A stretch of DNA of 64,000 nucleotides. It comes from Macquaria australasica (lineage: Eukaryota > Chordata > Actinopteri > Centrarchiformes > Percichthyidae). Numbering within the stretch: the stretch's first letter is position 1; each line of letters opens with the position of its first letter. A model generated the notes under the pieces. It did no database searches. It worked only from the letters and a program-made list of their open reading frames with translations, and was not told the origin of the DNA. The position numbers and the translations under genes are program-made. The stretch spans positions 1 to 64,000 of the forward strand of contig SEMN01000701.1 in assembly GCA_005408345.1 (NCBI GenBank), given 5' to 3'. Positions 10,601 to 22,900 of this stretch are shown here, in pieces.

Positions 10601-12158
10601 TGGTTGAAACATTGCCTCATTAAACTTTTGGGAGCTTGCAGTATTCATTGTGCAGCCTACCCCTCTTTTTCCTTTGTATGCTGCTGTCTAGTTTTGTGTT
10701 GCAATAAATGGAGATTTGAGGAGATGATTCTATTAGAGAGTGAAAACTGATGGTGATGAGGATGATAAACTCAGGTCTCAAGTCAAACAGTTACTTAAAA
10801 GTTTGGATTTCATGATTTTTTTTCCAACCTGAGTGTTTCTGATCACAGTCAAACTTATATCATGTCCAAGTAAATAATCATGAAATTCTTTCTCCTTCTC
10901 ATTTGTAACTGACCATTCTTCTTTCTCTCCTTAGGTTGCAGTGTTGGAGATCCTCGGTGCAGTATGTTTGGTGCCAGGAGGCCACAAGAAAGTACTGGAA
11001 GCCATGCTGCACTACCAGAAATTTGCCTCGGAGAGAACACGCTTTCAGGTCTGCTTTTGTTTTGTTCATTTGTGTGTGCTTCATTCAATTTTCTGCAAAG
11101 GACAATGCTAGTGTGGATGAAATAGATTAATCTGATCTCTTGACACAATGACCCAAAGCTTAACACACAAAGCAAACAGTTTCTTGAGGAGAAGCCTGGT
11201 AGTAAAATGCATTCACTTTTAGGCACTGGAGTTAAATTGGAGCTGTAAAATGATGATTGCAATTTACATTTGTTAGATGTGGTCACACCACAACCCACCA
11301 GGTTTCCAGGTCACAGTTCATTTATTTGGCTCTCTGCATTAAACCTTCTCTCAGTCCGGTCCATCCCATCATGTTTCTCCCAAGGGATTTGTCGCTTCTT
11401 GTGTAAGATGAATTGGAGTCGTTGTCTCCACCTAGCTCACCATATTCAGTGTGTTTTAAGCCCTACTAGTAATGCTAAAAGGCTACAATAACATTACAAA
11501 CTAAATGTGTTGGACAGGATGAACAACATACAAATGCATCCATACAAACATGTTTTATAATGGTATAACGTGAGTATTTTCTGTTTGGTGTGCAGACCCT
11601 GCTGACAGATTTGGATAGATCCACAGGCCGTTACAGAGATGAAGTTAATCTGAAGACTGCCATTATGTCCTTCATCAATGCTGTGCTCAGCCAGGGAGCA
11701 GGAGAGGTGAACAACAATTAATCTGTCTCTCTTAAAGGAAAATCCTCTGTTTTGAATATCTGTTTGTGATGTCAAATGTCTTTTAGGAGTTGGTTTGTGA
11801 TGCAGCATGATACAATATGATATATTTTTTTAACCCTCTTTTCTTCCACATGTATCCTCTTAACGGATCAGTCTGGCATTATTCAATATTTTTCTTATTG
11901 TCAACAAATCCCCTGGAAAGACCAAAACCAACAATGTGTTAGTCCGTCTCTCAATACTTTCTGACCTCCCTACCCTGTCTGTGGCTCTCAGCCCCAAGCC
12001 CATTGGTTCCTACTGAAGATGTAAATCTTTAAAAACGGGCCACAAACAACCCACTGCAATGAAGTGGCTCATTGATGTGTTTATTTTATATATATATTGA
12101 CAGGCAGAAAGAGTGGGTTGACAGGAGCAGGGTCATAAACATATATATATATATATCT

Positions 12159-12231
<73 letters not shown>

Positions 12232-12536
12232 CATACATATATACATACATATATAATCATAATAGATCTAGAAAGACATCTTTCCATTTTGATTCCGAGG
12301 GACTCATGCCACTGCCTGAGCTTTTCTGCTGTTCATACATAATTACTGCTATCAGGCTGCAGTGTAGCTGTGCTCTGTGTATCTTTAAGTGACACCATAT
12401 TTACGTATGTTTGCCTTTGTGTTTTTGTTTGTGTTTTGTGCAACTACTCTCATTATATAATTACATTATATGATGATTACATTATTTTCTTCCTTCCATC
12501 TGATCCCCTCCTGCTAGAGAATAACTCAACATGGCA

Positions 12537-12582
<46 letters not shown>

Positions 12583-13907
12583 ACCAGTCTGGAGTTCCGT
12601 ATCCATTTGCGCTATGAGTTTCTGATGTTGGGTATTCAGCCAGTCATTGACAAACTACACTCCCATGACAATGCCAACCTGGACAGGTACATCAGGTGCA
12701 CCTAAAGGTGCTAGCGTCAATACTGTGTCATTGAAGTAATGAATAAGTAAGAGGTCTGGGGAACATACTTGATTTTAAATAGCTTTCTGAGTTCAGTTGT
12801 TTCGTGTATTGTTGATTTCAGACATCTGGACTTCTTTGAGATGTTGAGGAATGAAGATGAGCTTCTGATGTCCAAACGCTTCGATGTTGTAAGTCATTTA
12901 GACAAACCTTTATGCTGTCCAAATGCTTCAATACTCTAAGATTGTTTTCTATATATTACATCCTTTCGATCCAGTAACCAGCTGAAATACAAGCTCCGAG
13001 GAGTGGTGTATTCCAGTGATGGTCTTCAGAATTACATTTCTTTTTGATGTGTAATGTGTTATAAACCTGTGCTGTCTTTTGCTACTTTTGCTGCTTTTGT
13101 TACAGGTCCATATAGAAACTAAAAGTGCCACCCAGATGTTTGAGCTGATCAAGAGGAATCTGAACCACACTGAAGCCTACCCTCACCTCCTGTCTGCACT
13201 GCAGCACTGCCTCATGATGCCATGTAAGACTGGCTGCTTGCCTACAATTGACTTCTTTACTTTTTTTTAATTGCCATAAAATGAACTATGACAGTAGCAG
13301 CCTTTCCCTCTGTTGACTCCTCTCTGTCTGTCTGCAGATAAGCAGAACAGTTCCACGCTTCAGTACTGGGTGTTGTTGGACCGGATAGTTCAGCAGCTGG
13401 TTCTGCAGACAGACAAAGGTGAAAACCCTGATGTCGCTCCACTGGAGGAATTCAACGTTAAAAATGTTGTACGCATGTAAGTTTCCAAGGTTCCTAATTT
13501 GGGGCATGAGCATTAGTGCTGCAAACACTACAGTTTTCAGTGTTGATGACAGATGAGATTCAAACAGCACCAATGGAATAGTGCTCTCTAAAATAAAGTT
13601 TATAGTTACATTTCACATTCAGACAATACTTTTCAAGGTAATCCTTATAGTTCTGTTAGTAATCCCATCAAGTATTAATGAATCTGAGAAATAGTGTCAT
13701 ATTGTTGCAGGCCAACATTTTGTCATTTTGATCAATTTTTTATAAAAGAAGTACATGTTACATATTTATAAGTGAAGCATAAAGGCATGTTTCAGAAACT
13801 GTAATGTAACACAAAGTGTTATTGTCCTTTAGATAAAGCCTGTGGACTGATGAAGGGTCCAACACTTTGGAAAACCCCAATCTCCAAAATAACCTTGTGG
13901 TGTGTGT

Positions 13908-13938
<31 letters not shown>

Positions 13939-16900
13939 TAGTAGTAGATGCAAATCATGTTTGAGAAACGTCTTTCAGACGTGTGTGTGTGTGTGTGTGT
14001 GTGTTTGCGTCAATAGGCTCGTCAAGGAGAACGAGGTCAAACAATGGAAAGAACAAGCAGATCAAATGAGAAAAGGTAAACACACATACGCTATGTGTGC
14101 AGAGGGGGTTGGAACTTTGTTCCTGTTATACTAAAGGGGGAAATGGAGACCTTGGCTGGACTGGTCAGTTTGAATATACAACGATCAGCCATAACATTAT
14201 GACCACTGACAGGTGAAGTGAAGAACATTGATTATCTCGTTACAATGACACCTGTTAGGCAGCAAGTGAACATTTTGTCCTCAAAGTTGACGTGCTCAAA
14301 GCAGGAAAAATGGGCAAGCATAAGGATGTGAGCGACTTTGACAAGGGCCAAATTGTGATGGCTAGACGACTGGGACAGAGCATCTCCAAAACTGCAGCTC
14401 TTGTGGGGTGTTCCCGGTCTGCAGTGGTCAGTACCTACCAAAAGTGGTCCAAGGAAGTAAAACTGGTGAACCAGTGACAGGGTCAGGGGCGGCCAAGGCT
14501 CATTGATGCGCATGGGGAGCGAAAGCTGGCCCGTGTGGTCCGATCAAACAGAAGAGCTACTGTAGCTCAAATTGCTGAAAAAGTTAATGCTGGTTCTGAT
14601 AGAAAGGTGTCAGAACACACAATGCATCGCAGTTTGTTGCGTATGTGGCTGCGTAGCCGCAGACCGGTCAGGGTGCCCATGCTGACCCCTGTCCACCGCC
14701 GAAAGCACCTACAATGGGCACGTGAGCATCAGAACTGGACCACGGAGCGATGGAAGAAGGTGGTCTGGTCTGATGAATCATGTTTTCTTTTACATCATGT
14801 GGATGGCCGGGTTTGTGTGCGTCGCTTACCTGGGGAAGACATGGCACCAGGATGCACTATAGGAAGAAGGCAAGCCAGCGGGGGCAGTGTGATGTTGGGT
14901 CCTGCCATTCATGTGGATGTTACTTTGACACGTACCACCTACCTAAACATTGTTGCAGACCAAGTACACCCCTTCATGGAAACGGTATTCCCTAATGGCA
15001 GTGGCCTCTTTCAGCAGGATAATACGCCCTGCCACTCTGCAAAAATGGTTCAGGAATGGTTTGAGGAACACGACAACGAGTTCAAGGTGTTGACTAGGCT
15101 TCCAGATTCCCCAGATCTCAATCCAATCGAGCATCTGTGGGATGTGCTGGACAAACAAGTCCGATCCATGGAGGCCCCACCTCGCAACTTACAGGACTTA
15201 AAGGATCTGCTGCTGACATCTTGGTGCCAGATACCACAGCACACCTTCAGAGGTCTAGTGGAGTCCATGCCTCGACGGGTCAGGGTTGTCTTGGCAGCAA
15301 AAGGGGGACCTACACAATATTAGGCAGGTGGTCATAATGTTATGGCTGATCGGTGTATATTTTGCTCCCATAATCATTGCAGGTTAAAGGGTAATTCTGG
15401 TATTTTTGAACCTGGGCCCTTTTACATATTTTGGGGTCTAAATGACTAATAGTTACCAAAGGTTTGAAATTGCTCCAGTAGTTCGCCTCAGCCCGTCCAC
15501 TAAAAGTGCTTGTTTTTGCCACTGACAGGCTCAGACTGTTATTTGTGTCTGACAGCATTATGGAAAGGATCCCTGCAGAGATAGACTGTTTGTTAAAGAG
15601 TAAGATCCTTTCGTCTTCCTGCAACAACTCAACCTCTCGTGAGATTTCAGAGTGAGACTTTCTGTTTCTGGTTAAACCAAAGTGGACGTACTTTGATGGG
15701 CGCAGTTGTCCAAAAGGATTACATTACAGCCATTGCAGCTCATTTCACGGCTGCCAGCTGAGGTGATCTACTGGACCAATTCCAAAACTTTTTGTATCTA
15801 TTAGACATTTAGACCCCAAAATATGTAAAAAAAATAGGGCCCAGGTTTAATTCAATTCAATTCAGTTTTATTTATATAGCGCCATATCATAACAAAGTTA
15901 TCTCAGGGCACTTTTTCGAATAGAGCAGGTCTAGACCGACTCTTTATATTTACAGAGACCCAACAGTTCCACCATGAGCAAGCACTATGCGACAGTGGCA
16001 AGGAAAAACTCCCTTTTAACAGGTAGAAACCTCGAGCAGAACCAGGCTCAAGGTGGGCGGTCATCTGCCTCTACCGGTTGGGTTGAAGGGGGAGGGGGGG
16101 AGCGGGAGAGAGAGAGCAGGAGGAAAGAGACATACAGCAGCACAATACAGTTCCACATAGGGATGTAAGGCAATAGATATGGTAATGGCATTGATGTTAA
16201 CACAATGTTAAACATACCAGAATTACAATTTAACATGTGCAAAAGAACAATCAAAACAATTACAATAATACTTTTATTTTTTGTTTTAATTAATTCACCC
16301 CAAAACAGTTTATGGTTTTTACAGTTTTACTTTTTGCTGAATTGATCAGCTGGAAATGAGCTCTGCTAATTTCACTATATCATTAACAAAACTAGACCTG
16401 CAAGTGGGTACAGAGTCCAAGCATGCAACACAACTCAGAATCAAAGTGACACTGTTTGTTTGTTATCATCTGACCTAGCAGCTCCACCATCAATAATTCT
16501 ACTTTGAATAACTCAACTCCAGTTTGTAGAATGAACCCCATCCTATAAGTCACTAGTTTCTAGCTGTCTCACCTTCTCTTCTCTCCAGAGCATCAGAACT
16601 TACAGCAGCGTTTTGAGAAGAAAGAGAGGGAGTGCGAGGCCAAGAACAAGGAGAAAGAAGACATGATGGCGATGCTGAACAAGATGAAGGACAAACTGGA
16701 GCGAGAGAGCAACGACCACAAGCAAGCTAAACTACAAGTGGCAGAGCTGTCTGCCCAGCTGCAGCAACTCAGCTCCGTATGTTCACCATCACAATATACA
16801 TTTATCTAAAATGCCATTGATCTGTTTCACACACAGCATCAATATAAACACACAGTTTTCTATATTTTTGTAATATTGTGATAAAATGTATGATCTGCAA

Positions 16901-19900
16901 GATCCCAGCATCACAGTGATCATTCATGTCATGGTCATCTGTCTGCTCATAATGAAGCCATTTTTGTTTGATGAAGTTATTTTCTCTTGTTAGATCTCCA
17001 GTGTTCCCGGGGGACCTCCTGTGACTTCTGGTAGTTTAGTCCCATCCATCCCTTTTCCTCCTCCTCCTCCTCCTCCTCCACCTCCTCCTCCAGGAGGCCC
17101 ATCAGCTTTTGGCATGGCTCCATTTACCCCACCTCCTCCTCCTCCTCCTCCTCCTCCTCCTCCTCCAGGAGCTCCACTAGGAACTGCCCAGAAGAAGAAT
17201 ATTCCTCAACCATCTAACCCACTGAAGTCATTCAACTGGAGCAAACTGCCTGAGGTACACTTACTACTGCAGGGCATATTGGTACTAATGTTACTGTGGC
17301 TACAACTCCTATTATTACTGTCACCACTGCTGTTATTATACTATTACACATACATATACTACATTTACTACTGCAGTGCTGCTGCAACATTTGTTTACTT
17401 TATTACTTCTGCAGTTTTCCTCATATCAAACAAAACTAAGGCCTCTAGTTTTACAGCACTGTGGTATTGGTAAGTGTCAGCTACTATATGTGCAAATCCG
17501 GCGGTAACAAGACTTAAAAGGTAGCCCTAGATAAAAAGAATGATCTGGATTAATCTGCCGCAAAACAATAGACCCCAACAAATGGTTGGGGTATGAAATA
17601 CTGTTTCCTCCTGTTTGAGTAATGTCTGTTAACTACAGTGGCCAGCTGTTTTAGGAAATTACTGGGCCTTTTTTAAAAGTGAAACTATTATTTGTGAGCA
17701 CTTTTTAAATATCTACGTTCAGTAGGAACCAATGGGCTTGGAGCTGAGAGCCACAGAGGGAAATCAGAAAGTACTGAGAGACGGACTAACATATTGTTGG
17801 TTTTTGACTTTGAATTAAGATTATGTTGACAAACTGCATTATTGTCTGTTTCAGAGCAAGATAGAAGGAACCATATGGAAAGAGATCAACGATCTCAGGG
17901 TATTTAAAGTTCTGGATCTAGAAGAGTTCCAGAGGACCTTCTCAGCTTACCAGAAGCCACAAGTAACATGTTACACACTGACACTAAACGCATAACATTT
18001 CTCTTTTGCCTTTTGTTTTATGTTCATTAATTCTTTGTGTCATTGGCACATTTATCTATCCATTCATAGATTTCTTTCACTGTGTGTCACAGACACTGAC
18101 ATTGCTCATGTTCAATCGAATTTATTAGTGAAGTTGTTGAGTCTTTTTCTGTTTTGGTATACCTATTCCCTATTTCAAACATAAGTCCAAGCTTGCACTC
18201 AGACACAAGAGAAAACTCACTCAAAAGCCAAGAGCAGTTGTGGTTGCCAATGAATTTGTTTTTAGTTTCAGTATTTTCTCACTTCTTAGTGATAAAGAAT
18301 TTATTTCATGAATAAATTATCTTATTTTCTCCATGAGCTTGTTGTTCTAATGTTCAATTTTTAAAACAGTTATCTCAAGATAATGATGTTGCCATGATTT
18401 AAATGCTAAGTTCCCAATCTTGGCATTGCAGAGTTCTGTTAAATTGTACTGCATTCTAACACGTTTCTATGCATTAACAGAAGGATGCTGAGGATGACCA
18501 GACTTTTGCTAAGAAAGTCAAGGAGCTGTCAGTAATCGACGGTCGACGAGCACAGAACTGTAACATTCTGCTCTCACGGTCAGTGTGTAGATTAAAAAAG
18601 GCACTGTAGGATGTTAATAATACATTAACTCTTGTTTGGTGCTGTTAGCAGCAGGATATGTAGACCTGTGTTTCTACTATAGGTGTAGTAGAAACACAAG
18701 CCTGTATGTTTTCCATATGCTTGTTATTTCTTTTAATTAATTTAAGAATAACATTAATTTATGACTGTTGTAGGATTGAATATGACATCAGATGTTATAA
18801 TTCTCATTAGTAAGTGTAAAGACCCAGTAATGCTGAGGGACCCAAGCGCAGGGAACTCACAGGAGACGAGGAAGCTGGTGACTGTGAATGCTTTACTTAG
18901 AAAAGAGTGCAGGATCCAAACAGCAGGTACAGACATGGGCAAGGCAAAACGCAGGTCCAGAAACAGGCTAGTTCAGAAGATCCAAAAATCAGCGACCAGA
19001 ACCAACAGGGAGCAGGCAACAGGCTGGGTACGAAAACAGACAGAAAGAAATTCACTAGAAGTCAAAATACAGAGAAGGGCTGGAATGCTAGACTGCGAGA
19101 GTATCTATACAAACTGGCAAAAGGCCCATGGGAGGGACTAAGTTAAATACTCCTGAGAGGATGATTGGCAGAGGGAGTCAGGTGATAATTAGACACAGGT
19201 GAGTACAATCAAACTGGCGGGAAAAAGAACAAAGACCAGAAGTTTCCATACCCACAATAAACAGTGGCCTGCTTGATTTATGATTTATGAATGAAAGTAC
19301 TGTTGTTGACACAAGTCTGTTTTGGTCAAAGAGGCCAAAGCAATTATTTTCCTGTGTAATTCATCCTGTAAATTTGTTAGACTTCATTTCCAAATTTATT
19401 CCAAATTTATTTATTTATTGTCATATGCACAGTAAGGAAACATGTTTCCCTGTACAATGAAATTCTGTCTTGCTATCTACAATGAACGTCAGAACAATAT
19501 AAATCTAAGTATAAAATAAATAAAAAGATAAAATTAAAAACCAACGCATATGAGAAATACAATAGAAATATAAACTGTACAAACTAAGGAGTAGTGTAAC
19601 ATCAGCTGTATACGAAGTAAAGTGCAGTTACATGAGGTAGTCCATGTTTATAGACTCCTGTCAGCTGTTTAGGAGTCTGATGGCAGTGGGAAAGAAAGAG
19701 TTCTTTAGTCTGGAAGTCCTGCATTTCATGCTTCTGTACCTCCGGCCTGAGGGTAGAAGTGTGAACAGTCCGTGCTGGGGGTGGGTGGGATCCTTGAGGA
19801 TGGAGGCAGCCCTCCTGTGGACTCTGCGATGGTAAATGCTCTGTAGAGAGGGCAGTGGAGTCCTGGTGATCTTCTCAGCAGTCTTCACCACTCTCTACAG

Positions 19901-22900
19901 GCGTTTGCGATCCGTAACAGTAGTGCTACCACACTACACGGTGATGCAGCTGGTCAATATGCTCTCAACAATGCAGCTGTAGAAGTTGCTGAGGATCTTA
20001 GTTGACATGCCAAACTTCCGTAGCCTCCTCAGAAAGTACAGCCGCTGTTGAGCTTTCTTGACCAGCTGTGTGGTATTGACTGTCCAAGTGAGGTCCTCGC
20101 TGATGTAGACACCCAGGTATTTGAAGCAGCTGACCCTTTCCACTTCAAGCTCCTGGATGAACAGTGGCTGATAAGGCCTCCTCCCCTTCCTCATGTCCAC
20201 TATCATCTCCTTCGTCTTGTCCGTGTTGAGGGTGAGGTTGTTGTCCTCACACCATGACACCAGACTGGCCACCTCCCTCCTGTAGGCTGCTTCGTCCCCT
20301 CCAGTGATACGTCCTATCACTGCGGTGTCATCCGCAAACTTTAGGATGATGTTGTCCTTGTGGGAGGCGACACAGTCGTAGGTGAACAGGGTGTAGAGGA
20401 TGGGGCTGAGGACGCATCCCTGTGGAGTGCCAATGTTTGTAATAATGCTGGCTGAAGTCCTATTACCAATCCTGACAGCCTGGGGCCTGACAGTTAGAAA
20501 ATCTAGGACCCAGTTACAGAGATTCAAGATTCAAGATTCAAGATTCAAGAATTTATTGTCATTACACAACAATTTACATCAGCAATCATTGGCAATGAAA
20601 TTCTTAAATCCCAGGCTCCCCAAACAATGCTAAAAAAGAGACACTCAATAAGAACAAAAAGATTAAGAAATAAAAATATAAAATAAAATTTAAGATAAAT
20701 AATAAACGAGTAATAAAATAAATAAAACCTTAAAATATAAGTTATACAAACAAAATATAAACTGTAAATATAAACTAAGTATTATACAACTAACAGATAT
20801 ATACAATAAAATATATACAATAGAAAAATATATACCATAGAAGTGAAATGTGTTATTTAAGAAGTGGTAGTGCTGTGGAAAGAGTCTAATGGCCTGCGGT
20901 ATGAAGCTGTCCCTGAGCCTGGTGGTTCGGGCTCGAATGCTGCGGAACCATCAGCCAGACGGCAACAGGCAGAACAGTCTGTGGCTGGGGTGACTGGGGT
21001 CCTTGATAATCTTGCTGGCCTTCTTCCTACACCGCTGGGTGTAGAGGTCCTCCATGGATGGCAACTCCGTCCTGGTGATGTGCTGAGCAGCTTTCACCAC
21101 CCTCTGTAGAGCCTTACGGTTGAGGGCGGTGCAGCTGCTGCCTCCTCCTGAAGTCCACGATCAGCTCCTTTGTTTTGCTGACGTTGAGATGGAGGTTGTT
21201 GTCCTGGCACCAAGATGTCAGGGCTCTGACCTCCTCTCTGTAGGCTGTCTCATCGTCGCCGGTGATCAGGCCAATGACGGTCGTGTCGTCAGCAAATTTG
21301 ATGATGGTGTTGGAGCTGTGGGTGGCCACGCAGTCATGCATGAACAGGGAGTACAGCAGAGGGCTAAGCACACAGCCCTGGGGAGCGCCGGTGTTGAGAG
21401 TCAGGGTGGAGGATGTGGTGCTGCCCATCCGCACAGCCTGGGGTCTGCCCGTCAGGAAGTTCAGGATCCAGTCACAGAGGATGCTGTTGAGCCCGAGGTC
21501 ACTGAGCTTGGTGACGAGCTTGGAGGGCACGATGGTGTTGAACGCTGAGCTGTAGTCAATGAACAGCATTCTCACATATGTGTCCCTCTGGTCCAGGTGG
21601 GAGAGGGCAGTGTGGAGGGTGAGGGCGATGGCATCTTCAGTTGACCTATTGGGCCTGTAGGCAAACTGAAGTGGGTCCAGTGAGTCCGGGAGGGAGGAGG
21701 TGATGAAAGATTTGACTAACCGCTCAAAGCACTTCATGATGGTGGAGGTGAGTGCTACTGGGCGGTAGTCATTCAGGCAGAGGATTTTGGGTTTCTTGGG
21801 GACAGGGACAATGATGGTCTCCTTGAAACATGTGGGGACTACAGACTGGAGCAGTGACATGTTGAAAATGTCTGCAAAGACGTCTGCCAGCTGGTCTGCA
21901 CACACCTTGAGAGCTCGGCCGGGGATGCCGTCAGGTCCAGGAGCCTTACGTGTGTTAATCCGTTTAAATGATCTACACACGTCTGCCCTGGTTATCACAG
22001 GTGGGTAGTGGTCCTCCTGAGCCTTTTGCACCTCCACAGCTGGAGAGTTGCTATCAAATCGTGCATAAAAAGTGTTCAGTTCGTCAGGCAGAGATGCAGA
22101 CATCACCTCAGCACTGCTGATCTTCCTTTTGTAGTCTGTAAGAGTTTTTAATCCAGCCCACATGCTCCTGGTGTTGGAGCCCTGGTAGTGAGACTCAACT
22201 TTGTCCCTGTACTGTCTCTTTGCACTGCTGATGGCTCTCCGGAGCGCGTACCTGGCATCTGTCCGTGTTTTAAGTTTGGCACGGACTTCTCCGTTAACCC
22301 AGGGCTTCTGATTGGGGAATGTCCGCACAGTAATCCTTGGTACGACGTCATCGATGCATTTGCCGATATAGCCAATGACCGCGTCCGTGTATGTGTTTAT
22401 GTCTGTGTCCTTAAACACACACCACTCCGTCGTGCTGAAGCAGTCGCGCAGAGCCGAGTCTGATTGATCGGACCACTGCTGAATGGTCCGCGTCACTGGT
22501 ACGACACGCTTCAATTTCTGCCTATAGGAAGGCAGCAGCAGAACTGAGGCATGGTCTGATTTTCCGAAAGGAGAGCGAAGGAGGGCCTTGTACGTGTCTG
22601 CGTAAGGGGTGTAAACATGATCGAGTGTGTTCTCACCACGCATAGGACAGCTGATGTGTTGGTGATATCTCGGCAGGACTTTCCTCAGGTTGGCGTTGTT
22701 AAAGTCCCCGGCTACAATAAACGCAGCCTCCGGCCGTGAGGTCTCTGTCCTGTCGATAACTCCATACAGCTCGTCCATGGCCTTGTTGGTGTTGGCGTGT
22801 GGCGGAACATACACTGCTGTCATGACGACCGATGTAAACTCCCGCGGGAGATAATAAGGCCGGCATCTGATCATGAGGTGCTCCAGGTCCGGAGAACAGC

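Noticed and set aside
18761..19141. 126-codon plus-strand frame as a possible extra daam1 exon
   Set aside because: No similarity to formins, no splice phase that fits, and the daam1 frame joins exactly from 18578 to 24900 without it.
21120..22463. Plus-strand open frames across the LINE region
   Set aside because: They are antisense shadows of the minus-strand endonuclease-reverse transcriptase frame.
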